In this document: positions 1-12,199 of the stretch, piece after piece | Numbering within the stretch: position 1 is the stretch's first letter | How the letters are laid out: the number at the start of each line of letters is the position of its first letter | NCBI GenBank assembly: GCA_946807835.1 | Contig: OX327712.1 | Span: 19,858,001 to 19,922,000 of the forward strand | DNA length: 64,000 nt | Direction of reading: 5' to 3' | Origin: Ailanthus altissimus | Lineage: Eukaryota; Streptophyta; Magnoliopsida; Sapindales; Simaroubaceae | The notes under the pieces: model-generated | What the model was told of the DNA's origin: nothing | The model's input: the letters and a program-made list of their open reading frames with translations, nothing else | Databases searched by the model: none | Position numbers and translations under genes: made by a program

Positions 1-186
1 AGTTGCCCGCGATTCTTTCTTTTCTTTCGCGTCTTTGAGTTTCGTTTCACTTCCCCCTTCGTGTCCCACACGTCCTAGACTTCTCCATACGTGTCCCACA
101 CGTTCTAGACTTCTTGTGACTCTCCACTTTGATATTCATCTTAATTCTTGTCTAACCAAAATGATTGAATCACCAATTTTTTAACA
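1..186 (-). repeat. 3' part of a family Z LTR, cut by the window edge
   Basis: The text matches 17,860-18,025 and 46,830-47,006 nearly base for base. It carries the paired 'cccacacg(t)tc(c)tagac' blocks and ends in an ACA terminus (ttttttaaca). Read on the minus strand the LTR begins TGTTAAAAAATTG. At other copies the primer site lies to the left of the same sequence, which sets the minus orientation. Only the U3 side is inside the window. Confidence 0.7.
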
Positions 187-1379
187 AATACGTATATAAA
201 AATATTTCTTATTTTTTGAATATTCTACATTAATGTGTATTCGTCATATATTTGAAGCTTTGAAGTAATTTGGTGACAATGCATAATGCAAGAATGACCG
301 AAATGTGGATTAGATTCGAGATTTCAACAATGGAAAACGGATTATTGGTTGTAGATAATGAATGATCGGAAGTCATGTTTAAACTTTAATGACTAAAAGT
401 TGAGTTCTAGACAACAATAAATAATGAGTAAAGGCTTAATGATGCTTGATGATCTATTTACGTGCAATGCAATGTTTTTTTTAAATGGATTTTATAGTTT
501 GTATTAGATTAAAATATTATTTGATTTTTTATCGTTTTAAAATTTTGTTTTTTTATAAGTTGTAATCTCACTAAAAAGGAAAAATGAAATTTGAAGTAAA
601 ATTAGTAACATATCAATTCCATTTCGAATAAAAGATTATTATAATTTAATTATTTTAAAAAACTTTAAAGCTCAAATAAAATATTTATTGGATTTATATC
701 TCTTCATTAGCCTTATTAACATAAGCTTATCCATATTTTTAGTTAAAAAATCCTCAAATAGGTTTTAGTCGTGGGATTTACATGTTTTCAAACTTACTTA
801 ATGTAATTATTTATCTACCAAATTATAATTTACAAATTGAGTCTCATTAAAGTGATTTAGACTCATATGACTTACTTATATGTACTTGCACATATGTGTG
901 GACTTAGACTTAAGACATTGGATACTTCTATACATCAACACTAGTACATATATAATAGTGAACCATCTCAAAAACATTTTAAATCATTTTATTGATATAT
1001 TTGAGTAATTAATTATTCACATTTAATGAACTAAATTTATTGTCATAACTCTTATAATTTTTTTTATGAGTTATGAGATCATCAATTCATTAAAATTATG
1101 ATAACGAGCAAGCATATAAATATATTTTTGTAGAAATGGATATAAAAAGTCTTATTATTAAGATTTATCTAGTTTTAAATATACTTAAATTTTTTTTATT
1201 TGTGATACTTTTCGATCCTTTTACTTTTTTTTGTTAATTTAATTGACTTACTAATCTTATCATTTCTTTTTTAAAAATGGAATTAACATTGTCACAAACT
1301 TTATCTTTCGAATTGAATATTCATGTAGAAACTCTTGTAACTATTATGGTAAAGTCTTTACAATAATGCAAAATAGAAA
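187..1379. other. AT-rich intergenic stretch, nothing recognised
   Basis: Very AT-rich, with poly-T and poly-A runs and no ORF with family resemblance. No paired repeats or RNA genes were seen by eye. Confidence 0.5.
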
Positions 1380-1700
1380 GAGGAAAATTTTAGTTTTAGT
1401 TTGATTTAGTTTCGATCCAAATTATAATTGAACTAATAGTTTCGTATAAATAAAACCGACTAGTTTAAACATAAAAAATCGAATCGAATTAATTTAATAT
1501 GATTTTATTTTTTTTAAATTTTAATTTATTTTAAGTATAATTTTTTATTTTGAAGTTATAAGTAAATTAAAATTAAATTAATCAATTTCAAATAAATAAA
1601 ATCAACAAAAAATTAAACTTTAAATTGAATTAAAATTTTCTAATTCGGTTTAATTTTTCAATAGACTGATGCCCACCCCTAACCGAAATATTGGAAGAAA
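1380..1700. repeat. degenerate AT-rich dispersed repeat (aaccgaa/ttcggtt type)
   Basis: Imperfect short motifs such as 'aaatcgaatcgaatt' and 'ttcggtttaattttt' recur, and the stretch ends at 'gcccacccctaacc'. A similar composition (ggtggaaaaaaattg, ttcggttcg) recurs at 29,790-30,200. I take it as a low-complexity, probably MITE-like dispersed repeat. No clear inverted termini or target duplication were found. Confidence 0.35.
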
Positions 1701-1944
1701 AAGAAAAGGAAGATGGCTTAAAGGAAAAAAAAATACAAAACGCAAGTCAAACTCGAATGTTCTTGTAATTACAGCGGGGTTAAAATCAATTAAAAAGAAC
1801 TCAAGTCAAAATATAGATTAGAGACCGCTAGATTGATCACGTTGACTTTTCAGAATCCAAGATGAAACAGACACAACGACAAAAGCAAATACATACAACC
1901 ATCTTCTCTGAGCCGTCTGATAAAAAGGAAAGTGGACCCCATGT

Positions 1945-2130
1945 GATGATATGCACGTGCACCAACTCATCCTATGCTGGCTGGCTGGCTGGCTGGCTGG
2001 CTTCACTTGCAAGATGATGATTCAGATCAGTCACACGTGACGTTGATGTGTGGCTGCCGGCTGGCAGTGAATCAATGAATCTCTGCCAAACTGGAAAAAA
2101 AAAAAATAACAAGGGACCCACGTGGAGTCT
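1945..2130. promoter_or_regulatory. cluster of three G-box (CACGTG-type) motifs with a CTGG microsatellite
   Basis: GCACGTGC (near 1,953), CACGTGAC (near 2,034) and CCACGTGG (near 2,119) lie within about 170 bp. G-boxes bind bZIP and bHLH factors, and ACGT-core pairs mark ABA- and light-responsive promoters. A (CTGG)6 microsatellite sits between the first two (about 1,977-2,001). No convincing ORF follows within 1.5 kb, so the regulated transcript is unknown. Confidence 0.4.
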
Positions 2131-2799
2131 CAATCGCTTGATTATTATAAGAAGACAAAGGAACGGCCCAGTTTTCATCTCAGAATTTTGTATTGTAGAT
2201 ATGCATGCACCTCTTTCTTTCTCTATCTGTGTTTGAATTTTCGGTCATGTGGGTGGGTCCCATGAAATTCGCAACAGGTACAAATGCATTATGTCAATTG
2301 TATTTGTGTTGTCACCCTACTGCCAGTAGAAAACAAATTGACTTGTCTACGAATGAAATTGATGAACCTTTTTCTAGTTTTGATAATCTTATTGCTACTT
2401 CCACTCTCTTTTTTTATTTTATTAGATGGGATTAAAATTAATCACTTAATTCTTTGTAATGCTTAATTTTAAGTGCTTTTGGCAACACTGAAATTTATGT
2501 TGTTGTTAATTTCTTCCCTTCATTTTTTGATTTTTTAGTGTATCTTATGCACTGTAATGATCCTTTCAAATTAGAATATGTGAACTTCTTTGATATTTAA
2601 TCTTGATCATATCATGGATGATATATACAATAGAAATTTGAGCATATTTGATGATATTTATACCCTTTTATTTGCTTCAGTTATGAAGTTTGAACCAACA
2701 TAATAATTTGTAGATGACAATTGAAGAGGCTAAAGTAATTAAATGGTTTTTTTTTTTTGAATCAATTAATTAAATGGGTATTGACTATATTTTATTAGA

Positions 2800-3375
2800 C
2801 TACAAATAATATAGAGTTCTTATCTCACATTGGAGAGGAGTGAAAAAATAATAAAATTTATAAAAAGAAGGTCTACACCACTTAATAGCTAATTTTTTAA
2901 GTTGAATGTTTAAATTTTAGGCCCAATTCCCTAAGAGTGATATCAAAGCTAGATTAGATTCTAAAGTAAAATATATATATTTTGAGGATAAATTTTTTTT
3001 TTCAAACGAAAGGATTGGTATTGCTTTTTATTGGAGGAGATTTTTTTTAAGAGAAAAATTGTTGAGTTATTATCCCACATTAAATATAAAAAAAAAAAAA
3101 ATTTGAGATCAAAAAAATATGTCGAATGAAAAGATCGATGTTGTTTTTTTAGTAAAAAAAATTTTATTCGAATAAAAAATTATTGAGTTGTTATCCCACA
3201 TAGAAATGAGTAGGGATAATCTCTTTTATAAGGAAAATAATCACACCAAAAGATTAATACTGTTCCCCCACCAAAGAAAAAAAGAAAATTCATTTAAAGG
3301 AAGAATTATTAAGTTGTTATCTCGTATTAGAGATGAGTGGAGATAATCTCTTTTAAAAGGAAAATGATCACACGA
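2800..3375. repeat. degenerate tandem repeat array, unit about 125 bp
   Basis: A block of the form 'ttgagttattatcccacat' recurs near 3,062, 3,180 and 3,308, with a weaker form near 2,818. In the last two it is followed by 'gataatctcttttataagg' and 'aaaatgatcacac'. The spacing is about 120-128 bp. No coding capacity. It may be LTR or TRIM debris, since 'ttatcccacatt' motifs are common in small plant LTRs. Confidence 0.45.
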
Positions 3376-3917
3376 GATTATATTTCCACTCAAGGAGCCA
3401 CTAAGTAAGTACATGCCAATAAAAGTTCCAATTTTCTACATTTACTTTTGATCATTTGATGATCTTCAAAATGGTGATAAATCAAATTACAATGGAGTGG
3501 CAATAGCAATATTTCCCGATTCTTCTGTTTCATGATACTCGTACTCGAGACTCCAAAATGGAAACCCAATTTCAATTCCTTGTTTGAAAAAGATTCCAAA
3601 CTCTCCCACCAGACTGTTTTATTTTGTTTGGTGAGAGTCAGTGAACTATTATCTCTCTGAAGAATCAAGAATGTCTTTTCTCACAAGTAGCAAACCGCAA
3701 CTTCTCTTGAAATAGAAAATTTCCAACACACCACCAATATTTCAATTCTAAATTGAAATTTATAATCAAACTAACCTCAAATTTCCTCCTCATTTCTCTC
3801 ATATATCATCGGTGCTCACTGCAGTACAAGTTTAGACAACATATAAAAAAAAAAAAGAAAACAAAAGTTCAATAAAATGTACTGACTAATATCTTAATTT
3901 ATTGAAATGGTACAACC

Positions 3918-3946
3918 TATATTATTATTATTATTATTATTATTAT
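3918..3946. repeat. ATT trinucleotide microsatellite
   Basis: About nine consecutive ATT units lie just beyond the stop codon side of the GTL2-like gene, probably within or near its 3' untranslated region. Confidence 0.8.
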
Positions 3947-3976
3947 GGCTAATGGACTCACGAAAATTCTGCAGAA

Positions 3977-6322
3977 TTAGAATTCAAAATCGAAAGCTGC
4001 AGGTGCTTGAACCAAATGTTTCTCACCTTGAGCAAAAGGCATAGTTGAATCAGTACTAGAAGAACCATGATGCTTTTCCAATAGCGTCGGGTTGTTTTCC
4101 GATAAGGCTGAGCGGTTTTCCGTCCCCTCGGAAGGCGCTACGAATGTTCCTTGACTGTATAAAGTGCTTAATTGGTGAAAATAAGGGCATGTCCTAGAGT
4201 CAAGTGACCTCTTCTTGTTGGTATCCTTTGTTTTTCTGAAGTACTTGTTTATGTTCTCCCATTTCTCTTTACACCTCTTTGCACTTCTCTTGTAACCCAA
4301 GTCTAACATCCCTTGTGATATTCTCTCCCATAGAGGAGTCCTTGCTGCTCCTTCCTTGTCGTCGCCATTGTTGTGGAGGTTCAACCTCAAGTTTATCAGT
4401 GCCAACACCTCATCTCTTGGCCATCTTTTGCCGATATCTTCTTTATTGCTAGATGCAATTTTTTGAGAGGCATTTTGTATTGTAGTTGAAGTGGTTGCTA
4501 GTGGTTGCTTGTTTTGGGTATTGGGAGAATTAGGGTTTTGGGGAGCCAGGTCTATTGCAGATGAAGTGGGTATGTTTGGTGTAGTGGTTGGAGCAAGATT
4601 TGAACTAGGGTTTTGGGGTGCCAGGTTTTTGGACAAGGAAGTGGAGATGACAGGACTATTTTGGGTTGGACAAGAAGCTGAATTTTGATCTCCTGGAATT
4701 ATGGTCGAGGAATTTGGCACTTCTACATTAATGTTTTGCTTATTAGCTTGATGACAAATAGGATTAGGGTTTTGTGGAAGAATTAAGGAAGATGAAGTGG
4801 TAGGATTTGCAGTACTTACTGCCTTATCCTTAACCACACTACCTTCTTCATTTCTTCCTCCAAAGGACTGATTTTCAGAAGAAGTAGAACTTGATGATGA
4901 TGTGAATTTTGTTAAGAACTTTATTAATGTAGCCTGTCTATCACCTGCAATGGCTTGTTCATATGCCCTAATTTCAAGCTCTTTGTTAATCTTTTCCATC
5001 TCGCGCTTCTTCCGAGCTTCTTCTCTTGCAACCTTCTCTTCATCTCTCTTCACCATATCTTCGAGAAGCTTATTATGGATCTCCTCTTGTTGAGCCATCA
5101 TCTTCTTCACAATGTCTTCACAAAATCCCTTAAACATCTCAAAGTTCTTCTCTCTTTTCCTCTTCTTATTATTCCCTTTCGATGATTTCACTTTATCCTC
5201 AGATGGTTTAATTCCTACCGTTTGATCATTTCTTGGATCTTCTTCCAAATTCTGTTCCCTTTTCTTGTCATCTTCTTCTCTTGGTTGTTCCATCTTTTTG
5301 TTTTGATCTTCAGCAACTTTCTGAGGGTTTTGTCCATTATAGAGATCTTCTTCTCCATCATCATCAAATTCACTAAAAAATGCCCTATAGTTCTTGTTAT
5401 AATTAATGTTGTTGAAGCTTCTGCTCTCCTCTTCAAATTTCTGCTTGCACTTTTCAGCACTCCTCTTGTACCCAAGCTCTAAAAGCTTCCTGCAAACACC
5501 ATAAATGCAGAAAACCAAAACCAGCCGTTTGTACCAGCATTTATTCTCTCTATTTTACTATCTTTTTATTGTAAAATATGCAAGACAAGGCTTTCTTTAT
5601 TTGCTCCCTCTCTCTCTCTCCTTCATTAAAATTTAATTTTATTGAAGATCCAACTGAAAGAATTTGCTTGGGTTTAAGTTCATGGAAAAAGTACCATCTC
5701 TAAAACCTCAAGTCAATTTAAGACACGAAATTGCAATGATTTGAATTGTCACTCATTGTAATTTTTAACCATGCAGATATAATTCACCATAAACCCTAAT
5801 TCAGTTATTGTGCAGCTTCAGAGAAAAAAAGAAACAAGAGAAGAAAGATACCAAGAAATTTACATGTATTGAAATGAATTGCATGTGTATATATTTGTAC
5901 CTTGAGACATGTTCCCAAGTGAGTTCTGGGAGCCAATTCTCCAAGCTAGATCTGATCCTCAACAGTGCAAGCAGTTCATCATTAGACCAAGCCAGATCTT
6001 CGGGAATATTCGAAGATCTCTTTCTTTCAACCTCCAAATTCTTACCCACCACCAAGCTGCCGCAGATGCTCCTATTCTCTTCTTTCCCTTCAGTTTTCTG
6101 AGCTTGTTGCGGCAATGAGTGCAAAAAGTGATGGGCTTGAACTTGTAATGATGATACATGTTGAGAAGAAGTGAAAATATTGGCAGTATTTGCTGATGAA
6201 CCATGATGACGATGAAGAGATAAAGGAGAAGATGAAGAAGAAGAGAAAGATAGAGGGATAGGAATTGGTGTTCTTGATGAAGCTATGAACTGGTGCAATT
6301 GGTCTGGTACTCCATCAAACAT
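3977..6322 (-). CDS. GTL2: trihelix transcription factor, GTL2-like (two exons)
   Basis: Nuclear DNA-binding protein of the GT-2 class. Exon 1 is 5,901-6,322, exon 2 is 3,977-5,489, and the GT-AG intron 5,490-5,900 splits the first trihelix. The product is 644 residues, close to Arabidopsis GTL2 (about 620). The N-terminal trihelix spans residues 111-182 (W112, W136, then GYKRS and KC..KFEEE after the junction). A basic KKRKREK nuclear-localisation stretch is at 249-255, and a charged coiled-coil central region at about 256-331. The C-terminal trihelix is at 494-586, with GKRWPRDEV, a GYKRSAKRCKEKWENINKYF-like core and RTCPYFHQL. The start MFDGV and the end FDFEF follow the GTL2 pattern from family knowledge. 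GT-2 factors bind GT elements and restrain growth programmes. In-frame ATGs exist upstream to 6,490 but are not conserved in type. I am confident of the class and fairly confident of orthology. Confidence 0.92.
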
Positions 6323-6600
6323 GTTTGTGTTTTGTTGAGTGTTTAATTTTTTTTCTCTGTGAATTTCTCTCTTCTTTCTTTGCTTTCTTACCCTCTCTGA
6401 AAAATAAAATTTTTTCTTGCTCTTACATACACAGTCACTGTGAATATGCAAAAAAAAAAAAAAAATCATCTCTATCTCTTCATTTATCAAGAACTTTGTC
6501 TTTTATCATATATAAGAGACTGAGTGTGAACTCTCTATTTCACTGTTGAATCAAAGTTACATGGCTGTGTCATATTTAATTGGAGCCTGAATCTCACTTG
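6323..6600 (-). promoter_or_regulatory. 5' leader and putative core promoter of the GTL2-like gene
   Basis: On the minus strand a TATA-like stretch (CTTATATATG) lies at about 6,509-6,520, followed by a CT/GA-rich leader into the ATG at 6,322. The leader keeps the GTL2 reading frame open back to an ATG at 6,490, so an N-terminally extended form is possible but not supported by family length. Confidence 0.4.
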
Positions 6601-7509
6601 CCAAGACTGAGAGTGGGCAAAACTAAATCTAATATTACAATAAGTTGGCTGGAAAAATGATACTAATTCAAAGGGATTCTTATAATTTATTTTTGTATTT
6701 TTGGGGTATCAAATTCATGGGTCCTTAGAATCCTATGCAGTAGCTGATGCTGATGATGGTGCAATTAACGGCAATGGGGATGGCAGGACACGTGAAGACA
6801 TGCAGAGACTGGGACCAATTTATTTAAGGAAGAGGGAGATGAATTTTGATCACATGCTCCTGAGGGCTAAAGTAAGGATTGTACAGCCTCCGATCATCAA
6901 TTTTCGGGGCCCTTCCTCCTCCTCAACTTCCATACGTGGCCTTACCATTCGGGATAATCATGTCAAATCGCCTGAAATTATTGATTTTAAGGGTCTACAA
7001 AGATTTTGCAGGTAGTGATCTAGCAAAGGGAGTATTTTCCACAGAACAATGTTCAAAACTCTCCCCGGGTATTTTATAGGGTTGAAAAATAATGATGATT
7101 GATGGTTGAATTTATTAGCCCCATTTAGTTGTTTTGACCGAATATTGGTGGTTGAATTTTATTTTGACCCAGTCAAAAGTTTTACATTATATTAATCAAA
7201 GTGAAATAGTATACTTAAATTGCTCTTCTTTCATTTTTTTCTTCATCAGTCGAGTCAGATCCGATTCGTTTTTATCTATAGATAACACAAGAGAGAACTT
7301 GTGACTTTGCAGATGGAGAGGGATTCAAACTCCCGATATTCCTATCAATACTTCAATTTTCGAGACCGATTCTTTCAACCACTCAGACATCCATCCTCTT
7401 CGCGCTTCGCCCGCCCTATCCATCCGCGTGCTGGTGCGTAGGGGCTTATCTATGTAATTTGCTACGCTTGCTTGTGCCTATCAACGAACTCTATTGCCTA
7501 CCGGTTCGG
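6600..7509. other. intergenic; no supported gene
   Basis: A 104-codon frame at 6,701-7,015 begins only at TTG and shows no family resemblance. The rest is non-coding. 7,130-7,200 contains 'tttgacc' motifs similar to those outside the right end of the Mutator-like element. Confidence 0.4.
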
Positions 7510-8007
7510 TTAGCGAAAATTCAAACTCTCCGTTCTCTCTTGCTCCAAACTCTTGATCATCTTTAAGATTTTGTTCCAAATTTATATATCATTTTTAAAT
7601 AATATTTTGAAGATTTGAATTAAAATAATTAATTGTGGAGTTGAAAAAAAAATAAAAAATGAGTAAAAATTAGTGAGTTTTTATCATAAATTTTATTTTA
7701 TTGTATTTTTGTATGTAATTATTAGAAATGTATAGATGTAATATTAGTAAGGTGTAAAATAGGATGAAAATGAGTGTAAGTGGTCGAAAATACTAGATTT
7801 TTCAATTTTTTTTTATATTTTTGAGTTTTTTTTAATGTAATTATTAAAAATGTATAGATATATTATTTAAAAAGTGTAAAATAAGTTACAAATGAGTGTA
7901 AGTGGTTGAAAATATTTTTAAAATAGTAAAAAAGATAAATTTCAACCATTTTTCAAGCCACCACGCACCGATGTGGTGCATCAAGCATAGGCACGTGGCT
8001 GTATGCT

Positions 8008-8059
8008 CCAAGTTGCTGCGCGCCCTAATGCATACGCATCAGGGCGCGCAGCAGCTTGT
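8008..8059. repeat. GC-rich near-perfect palindrome (23-bp arms, 4-nt loop)
   Basis: Arms 8,008-8,031 and 8,036-8,059 pair with about two mismatches. The core is CTGCGCGCCC against GGGCGCGCAG, and the loop is ATAC. It lies inside the MULE between the left terminal repeat and the transposase and stands out in composition from the AT-rich surroundings. Confidence 0.8.
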
Positions 8060-8239
8060 TCCACATGGCATTATCAATTTTTTATTATTTATATTAAGTT
8101 TATATTTGTAGGTGTTTATTTATATATTCAATATTTTGTATTATTTTTAATTTAATTATATATAATTATACTAATCTAATAATTATTTTTAGCGTTATTT
8201 TTTTAGGTGTTGCTGATATTATCATGACGCAAATTTTGA

Positions 8240-10150
8240 TCATTATATATTTTGAAAAAAGATGAGAGAGTGCTAGTGATAGTTTTGAGAGATACATTGG
8301 ATATCAAAATATGCATATGGTATTTCTAAAAAATCTTAAATATGAAGCGTTGCTGAGAGTTGATCAAGTGCATTATAAAATGACTCTAAAGTTTGAGATT
8401 CCTTTAAGTATTATAAAGTTTAGACTCATTCCACTTGAAAAAAAGACGATACGATATTATGGTTGAGCCTATAGAAGAATATTGGTGCACTTTTTTATGT
8501 AACAATGGATGCTCGAGAATATGAAAATAATGCAGAAGCACCCATAGAGCAGAAACAAGGCTATACTAATCAATTCGCACTTGCAACCCCTGTGTATGTG
8601 CCAAATCCCCCAAAGGATTATCATTATTCTCCTTCAATGTTCAACGAATAACCAGCCTACACATATTATGATATTATGATAGTAAGATATATAGAGATGT
8701 TGTCATTGATCTTGGCTATGATATTGATCATAATATTAGATATAATGTTAGTAATAATGGTAGAAATGACGAACATTGTGAGAATGATAATCGTGGTTAT
8801 AATATTGGTTATGAGGTTGGTAATAATGATGAAAATGATGATGATGATGATTATGAAAAAATGACTGGGGATGGAAATGATGATAATGACAATGACCATA
8901 ATGATGATGGTGATGATGGTAATAATGATTATGACAGAGAAGAAAGGGTTAATGTCTTGTACTGAAATTAGAGATGTATTTATAGGAAAGTTATATAACA
9001 ACAAATATAAAATTAATGAGGCTATAAGCATGGTTGCACTTAAGGGAAAATGAAGCTTTATAGTTTACAAGTCCACCAAAGATCGTTTTGAGTTAAAATG
9101 CGATGATGATAGATACAAATGGAGATTATGGGCAGTGTCGATAGAAGGGTGACATTTTTTCATTGTGAGGCGAGTAGATGCAGAGCACACTTGTATTTTG
9201 AGTCAATTGCAGGATGGTCACAGGAAAGTCAAGAGCCGTATTATTGCTTAAGTAATTAAAAATAAGTTTACATCGGTTAATAGAAATTATAAGTCGAAAG
9301 ACATTCAAGCAGACATATGTGAAGAATTCGGTGTTCAGATAACGTATACTATATCTTGGTGAGTTAGGGAGCATGCATTAAGATTGATAAGAAGTGCTCC
9401 AGAGGATTCGTTCAGATTGCTTTCTGCATACAACTATGTGTTACAACAAAAAAAATCCAGGTACGGTTACTCATGTGAAAACTGACACGGATAATCACTT
9501 CAAGTATTTCTTTTTGGCGTTGGGACCTTACATCAGAGGTTTTAATTCATCAATCTGATCGGTAATTGCAGTAGACGAAACATTTTTGAAAGATTCCTAT
9601 ATTGGTACAATATTTGTGGCCATTTGTAAAGATGAAAATAATCAGATATTCCATTGGCATGAGGGATTGTTGACTTAGAAAATGATACTTTTTGGGAGTG
9701 ATTTACAGTTAAACTGCGGGGAGTAATTGGTGGCTATTAAAATTTTATTTTTATATCTGATCGACACGCTAGTATTGAGAAGGCTATACCGGGTATGTTT
9801 CATAATATCATAGGTTTTGCATCTATAACTTGAAGGAAAATTCAGTAACAAAATACAAGTTATCATTGAAAAAGTTTTTAAAAAGGGGTATACTTGTCTA
9901 CCTACTTTACTGCCGCCAAGGTATATTATGTCCCTTATTTTCAGCACCAATTAAACAAGATGCGACAAATGAGACCCGATATAACTAAGTATTTGGAGGA
10001 GGATATTGATATAGTAAGATGGGCTCGATAAGTTGGTGCTTTCAGAAGGTACAACGTCATGACCACTAATATTGCTGACTGCAGTCCACTCCACTAAAGT
10101 AACTGTGATTTTACTATAGACGATTGGCGGCACAAAATATGACGAATGTC
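8240..10150 (+). pseudogene. MuDR-type transposase pseudogene
   Basis: Reading frames on the plus strand, interrupted by many stops and shifts, give MULE transposase-like segments. An acidic Asp/Asn-rich linker lies at about 8,820-8,950. A MuDR DNA-binding-like part (STKDRFELKCDDDRYKWRLW) is at about 9,070-9,150 and continues to 9,370 with 'DAEHTC' and 'EEFGVQITY'. The DDE-domain region follows at about 9,570-9,890 ('KDSYIGTIFVAICKDENNQI', then 'ISDRHASIEKAIPG' in another frame). No single frame is long enough to be functional. The enzyme would have moved the element by cut-and-paste. Confidence 0.7.
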
Positions 10151-10695
10151 TTGACGAATTAGGCCTATCATAAAGTCATGAAATATAATGATGACGTAAG
10201 TTGAATGATAATTTCTTCTGTTTATATTTCACGGTTTATAGTTAACGACAGTAGCATAAACTGGATAGTAGACATTTTTAATAGAACATGTAGCTGTTAA
10301 AAGTTTAACTCTCAGTAACTACCTTGTCCACATACACTCACCAGAACGTGGCGCATGGGCAAGCCTTAAAAAAATAGTTGGAATCAGTCATTTTTAGATA
10401 TTTTGGGGTCATTTTTGACCGTTTACACTCATTTCCAACATATTTTGCACTTTATTAATACTATATCTATACATATCTAATAATAACATATAAAATAACT
10501 CAAAAATACCATAAAATTAAATTTAAGATAAAAATAATTAATTTTTGCTCATTTTTAATTTTCTCAACTCTACATTTTATTGTTTTAACTTAAATAATTA
10601 AAATATACAATATTTGAAGCAATCTACAAATTTTGGAATAAAATGATGCAATGGCTTAAGGAGAAAAGGAGAGAGTTTTGGAGAGTTTCTCAAAC

Positions 10696-11517
10696 AGTGA
10701 AGAAAAGTTCAAAAAAAAAAGGACAAAAATGAGTATAATATTGAGTTTTTGGTTAATATATTTTAAATTATTTGACCTATGGTCAAAATTTAATAAAGAA
10801 AACGTTTTTGGGTCAAAAAGGACAAATTCTGTATATTTTGTGTCATGGGTGAGGATGTTTGAACTTCAAAGATCACATGTGAGATAGATTTCAAAACTTC
10901 ACCCATAGTGATATTGAATTTTGAAGTAAAAAAGTGATGTTTAATGTTCTTAGTTCAACAATTGTCCAAGACTCAAAGCTATACCGGATTCAAATAAATC
11001 AATGGTTGATAATTGCTGAACTAAAATTTAAGTTACAAATATTTTAATAATCCATATGTTATATATGTTCTATGTTTTGTTGTTCCATGATGCCCTTGTC
11101 ATAAAAGTCTATCATAATATTAGTATTAGGTCAATATTTAGTCTCATTAATTAAGATTATATTATAGAAAATAGTATATTATCATATAGATTTACACCAC
11201 TCACAAGTGCTTATATAATTGTGTTATGTTTATATAAATGTTGTATAAAGTAGGCCACACTTTAAGTAAAGTAAGCACATAACATTTTGAATTGAAATAA
11301 CGAACTCAAAGAAATAGAAAATCCAAAATCGTAATAAAATATGAATTAGGATCTTTTTCTATGAGATTACTTAAATTTTGAAATTTTTTTCTTCTTATTA
11401 TTCATATATGATCAAAATTCATTCATTTGTTATGTTTTAATTTTATTAATAATTAATTATCAACTTATATTTGCTTAGGTAAACATTTAAATTAAGAAAG
11501 AATTTTAATTTATAAAA
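10696..11517. other. AT-rich intergenic stretch, nothing recognised
   Basis: No ORF with family resemblance and no paired repeats were seen between the MULE right end and the old Copia LTR. Confidence 0.45.
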
Positions 11518-12199
11518 TGTGAAGAAAAACAAGAATACAAAGAATTACATTGTATATATTTTTCACACACATTACAATCATAGAGTGTTTGTGCTTTTAT
11601 ACAATTTGAAATATGTATATAAAAGGAAGATATGCTTGGTTGGATTGGTAATTCAATGACCAACTAATCGATAATGATAGGATGAGTTTCAGGATTATCG
11701 TTTGGGGAAGATTGTAGAGTTGTGTATCGTTGGATGATGTAGGATTGTGATGAGAGAGAGATTGTTGGTGTAAATAGTCTTAGGAAGTGCTAATTAAGTT
11801 GGAGTCTTGATGAGTAGAGTTTGTGTCAACTATAACTGCTTGCGAAGGAATTCCGCCTGAAGTCGGTCCATTTGAATTAGGCAACGCAACAATATGAGTT
11901 TTGGTAGGATTTGATTCTGAATTAAGTGTTTAATCCTTTGAGTTTTAAAGGAAACAACCAAACATGTAAAAACATGTAAACAAATAGAGAAAAATCATTC
12001 ATAAAAATTACATAAAAGCAAAAATTTTGAGTAGAGTTTATGGGTATGAGACCCTAGAGATCACAATATATTTTCTCAAGAGGAAATTTTAAAATTTTAT
12101 TAGATATTAAAAAAAGGCTTTTGACAACTTTTTCCTAATTAGCAACAAACATAAATATTTGTAGTTTTTTATCCAACTATGAGAGTTATTAAACTTTTA

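Larger units (their letters stand above)
7510..10695 (+). mobile_element. decayed Mutator-like element (MULE) with long terminal inverted repeats
   Basis: Left end 7,510-7,915 and right end about 10,340-10,695 are imperfect inverted copies. For example, left 'aatgagtgtaagtggtc' pairs with right 'gaccgtttacactcatt', and left 'tttgttccaaatttat' pairs with right 'acaaattttggaataaa'. The left arm holds a tandem copy of its inner part (about 7,695-7,790 and 7,815-7,915). Between them lies a broken MuDR-type transposase. I could not fix the exact tips or a 9-bp target duplication. Confidence 0.7.

Noticed and set aside
3390..3668. 92-codon minus frame beyond the GTL2-like gene
   Set aside because: No family resemblance; within presumed 3' flank and next to tandem repeats.
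4955..5482. Several plus-strand frames over the trihelix gene
   Set aside because: They are antisense shadows of the Lys/Glu-rich coiled-coil region.
6701..7015. 104-codon plus-strand frame upstream of the GTL2-like gene
   Set aside because: It opens only at TTG, has no family resemblance and lies in the presumed promoter region.
8666..9031. 121-codon minus frame very rich in isoleucine
   Set aside because: It is the complement of the GAT/AAT-rich acidic linker of the MULE transposase.
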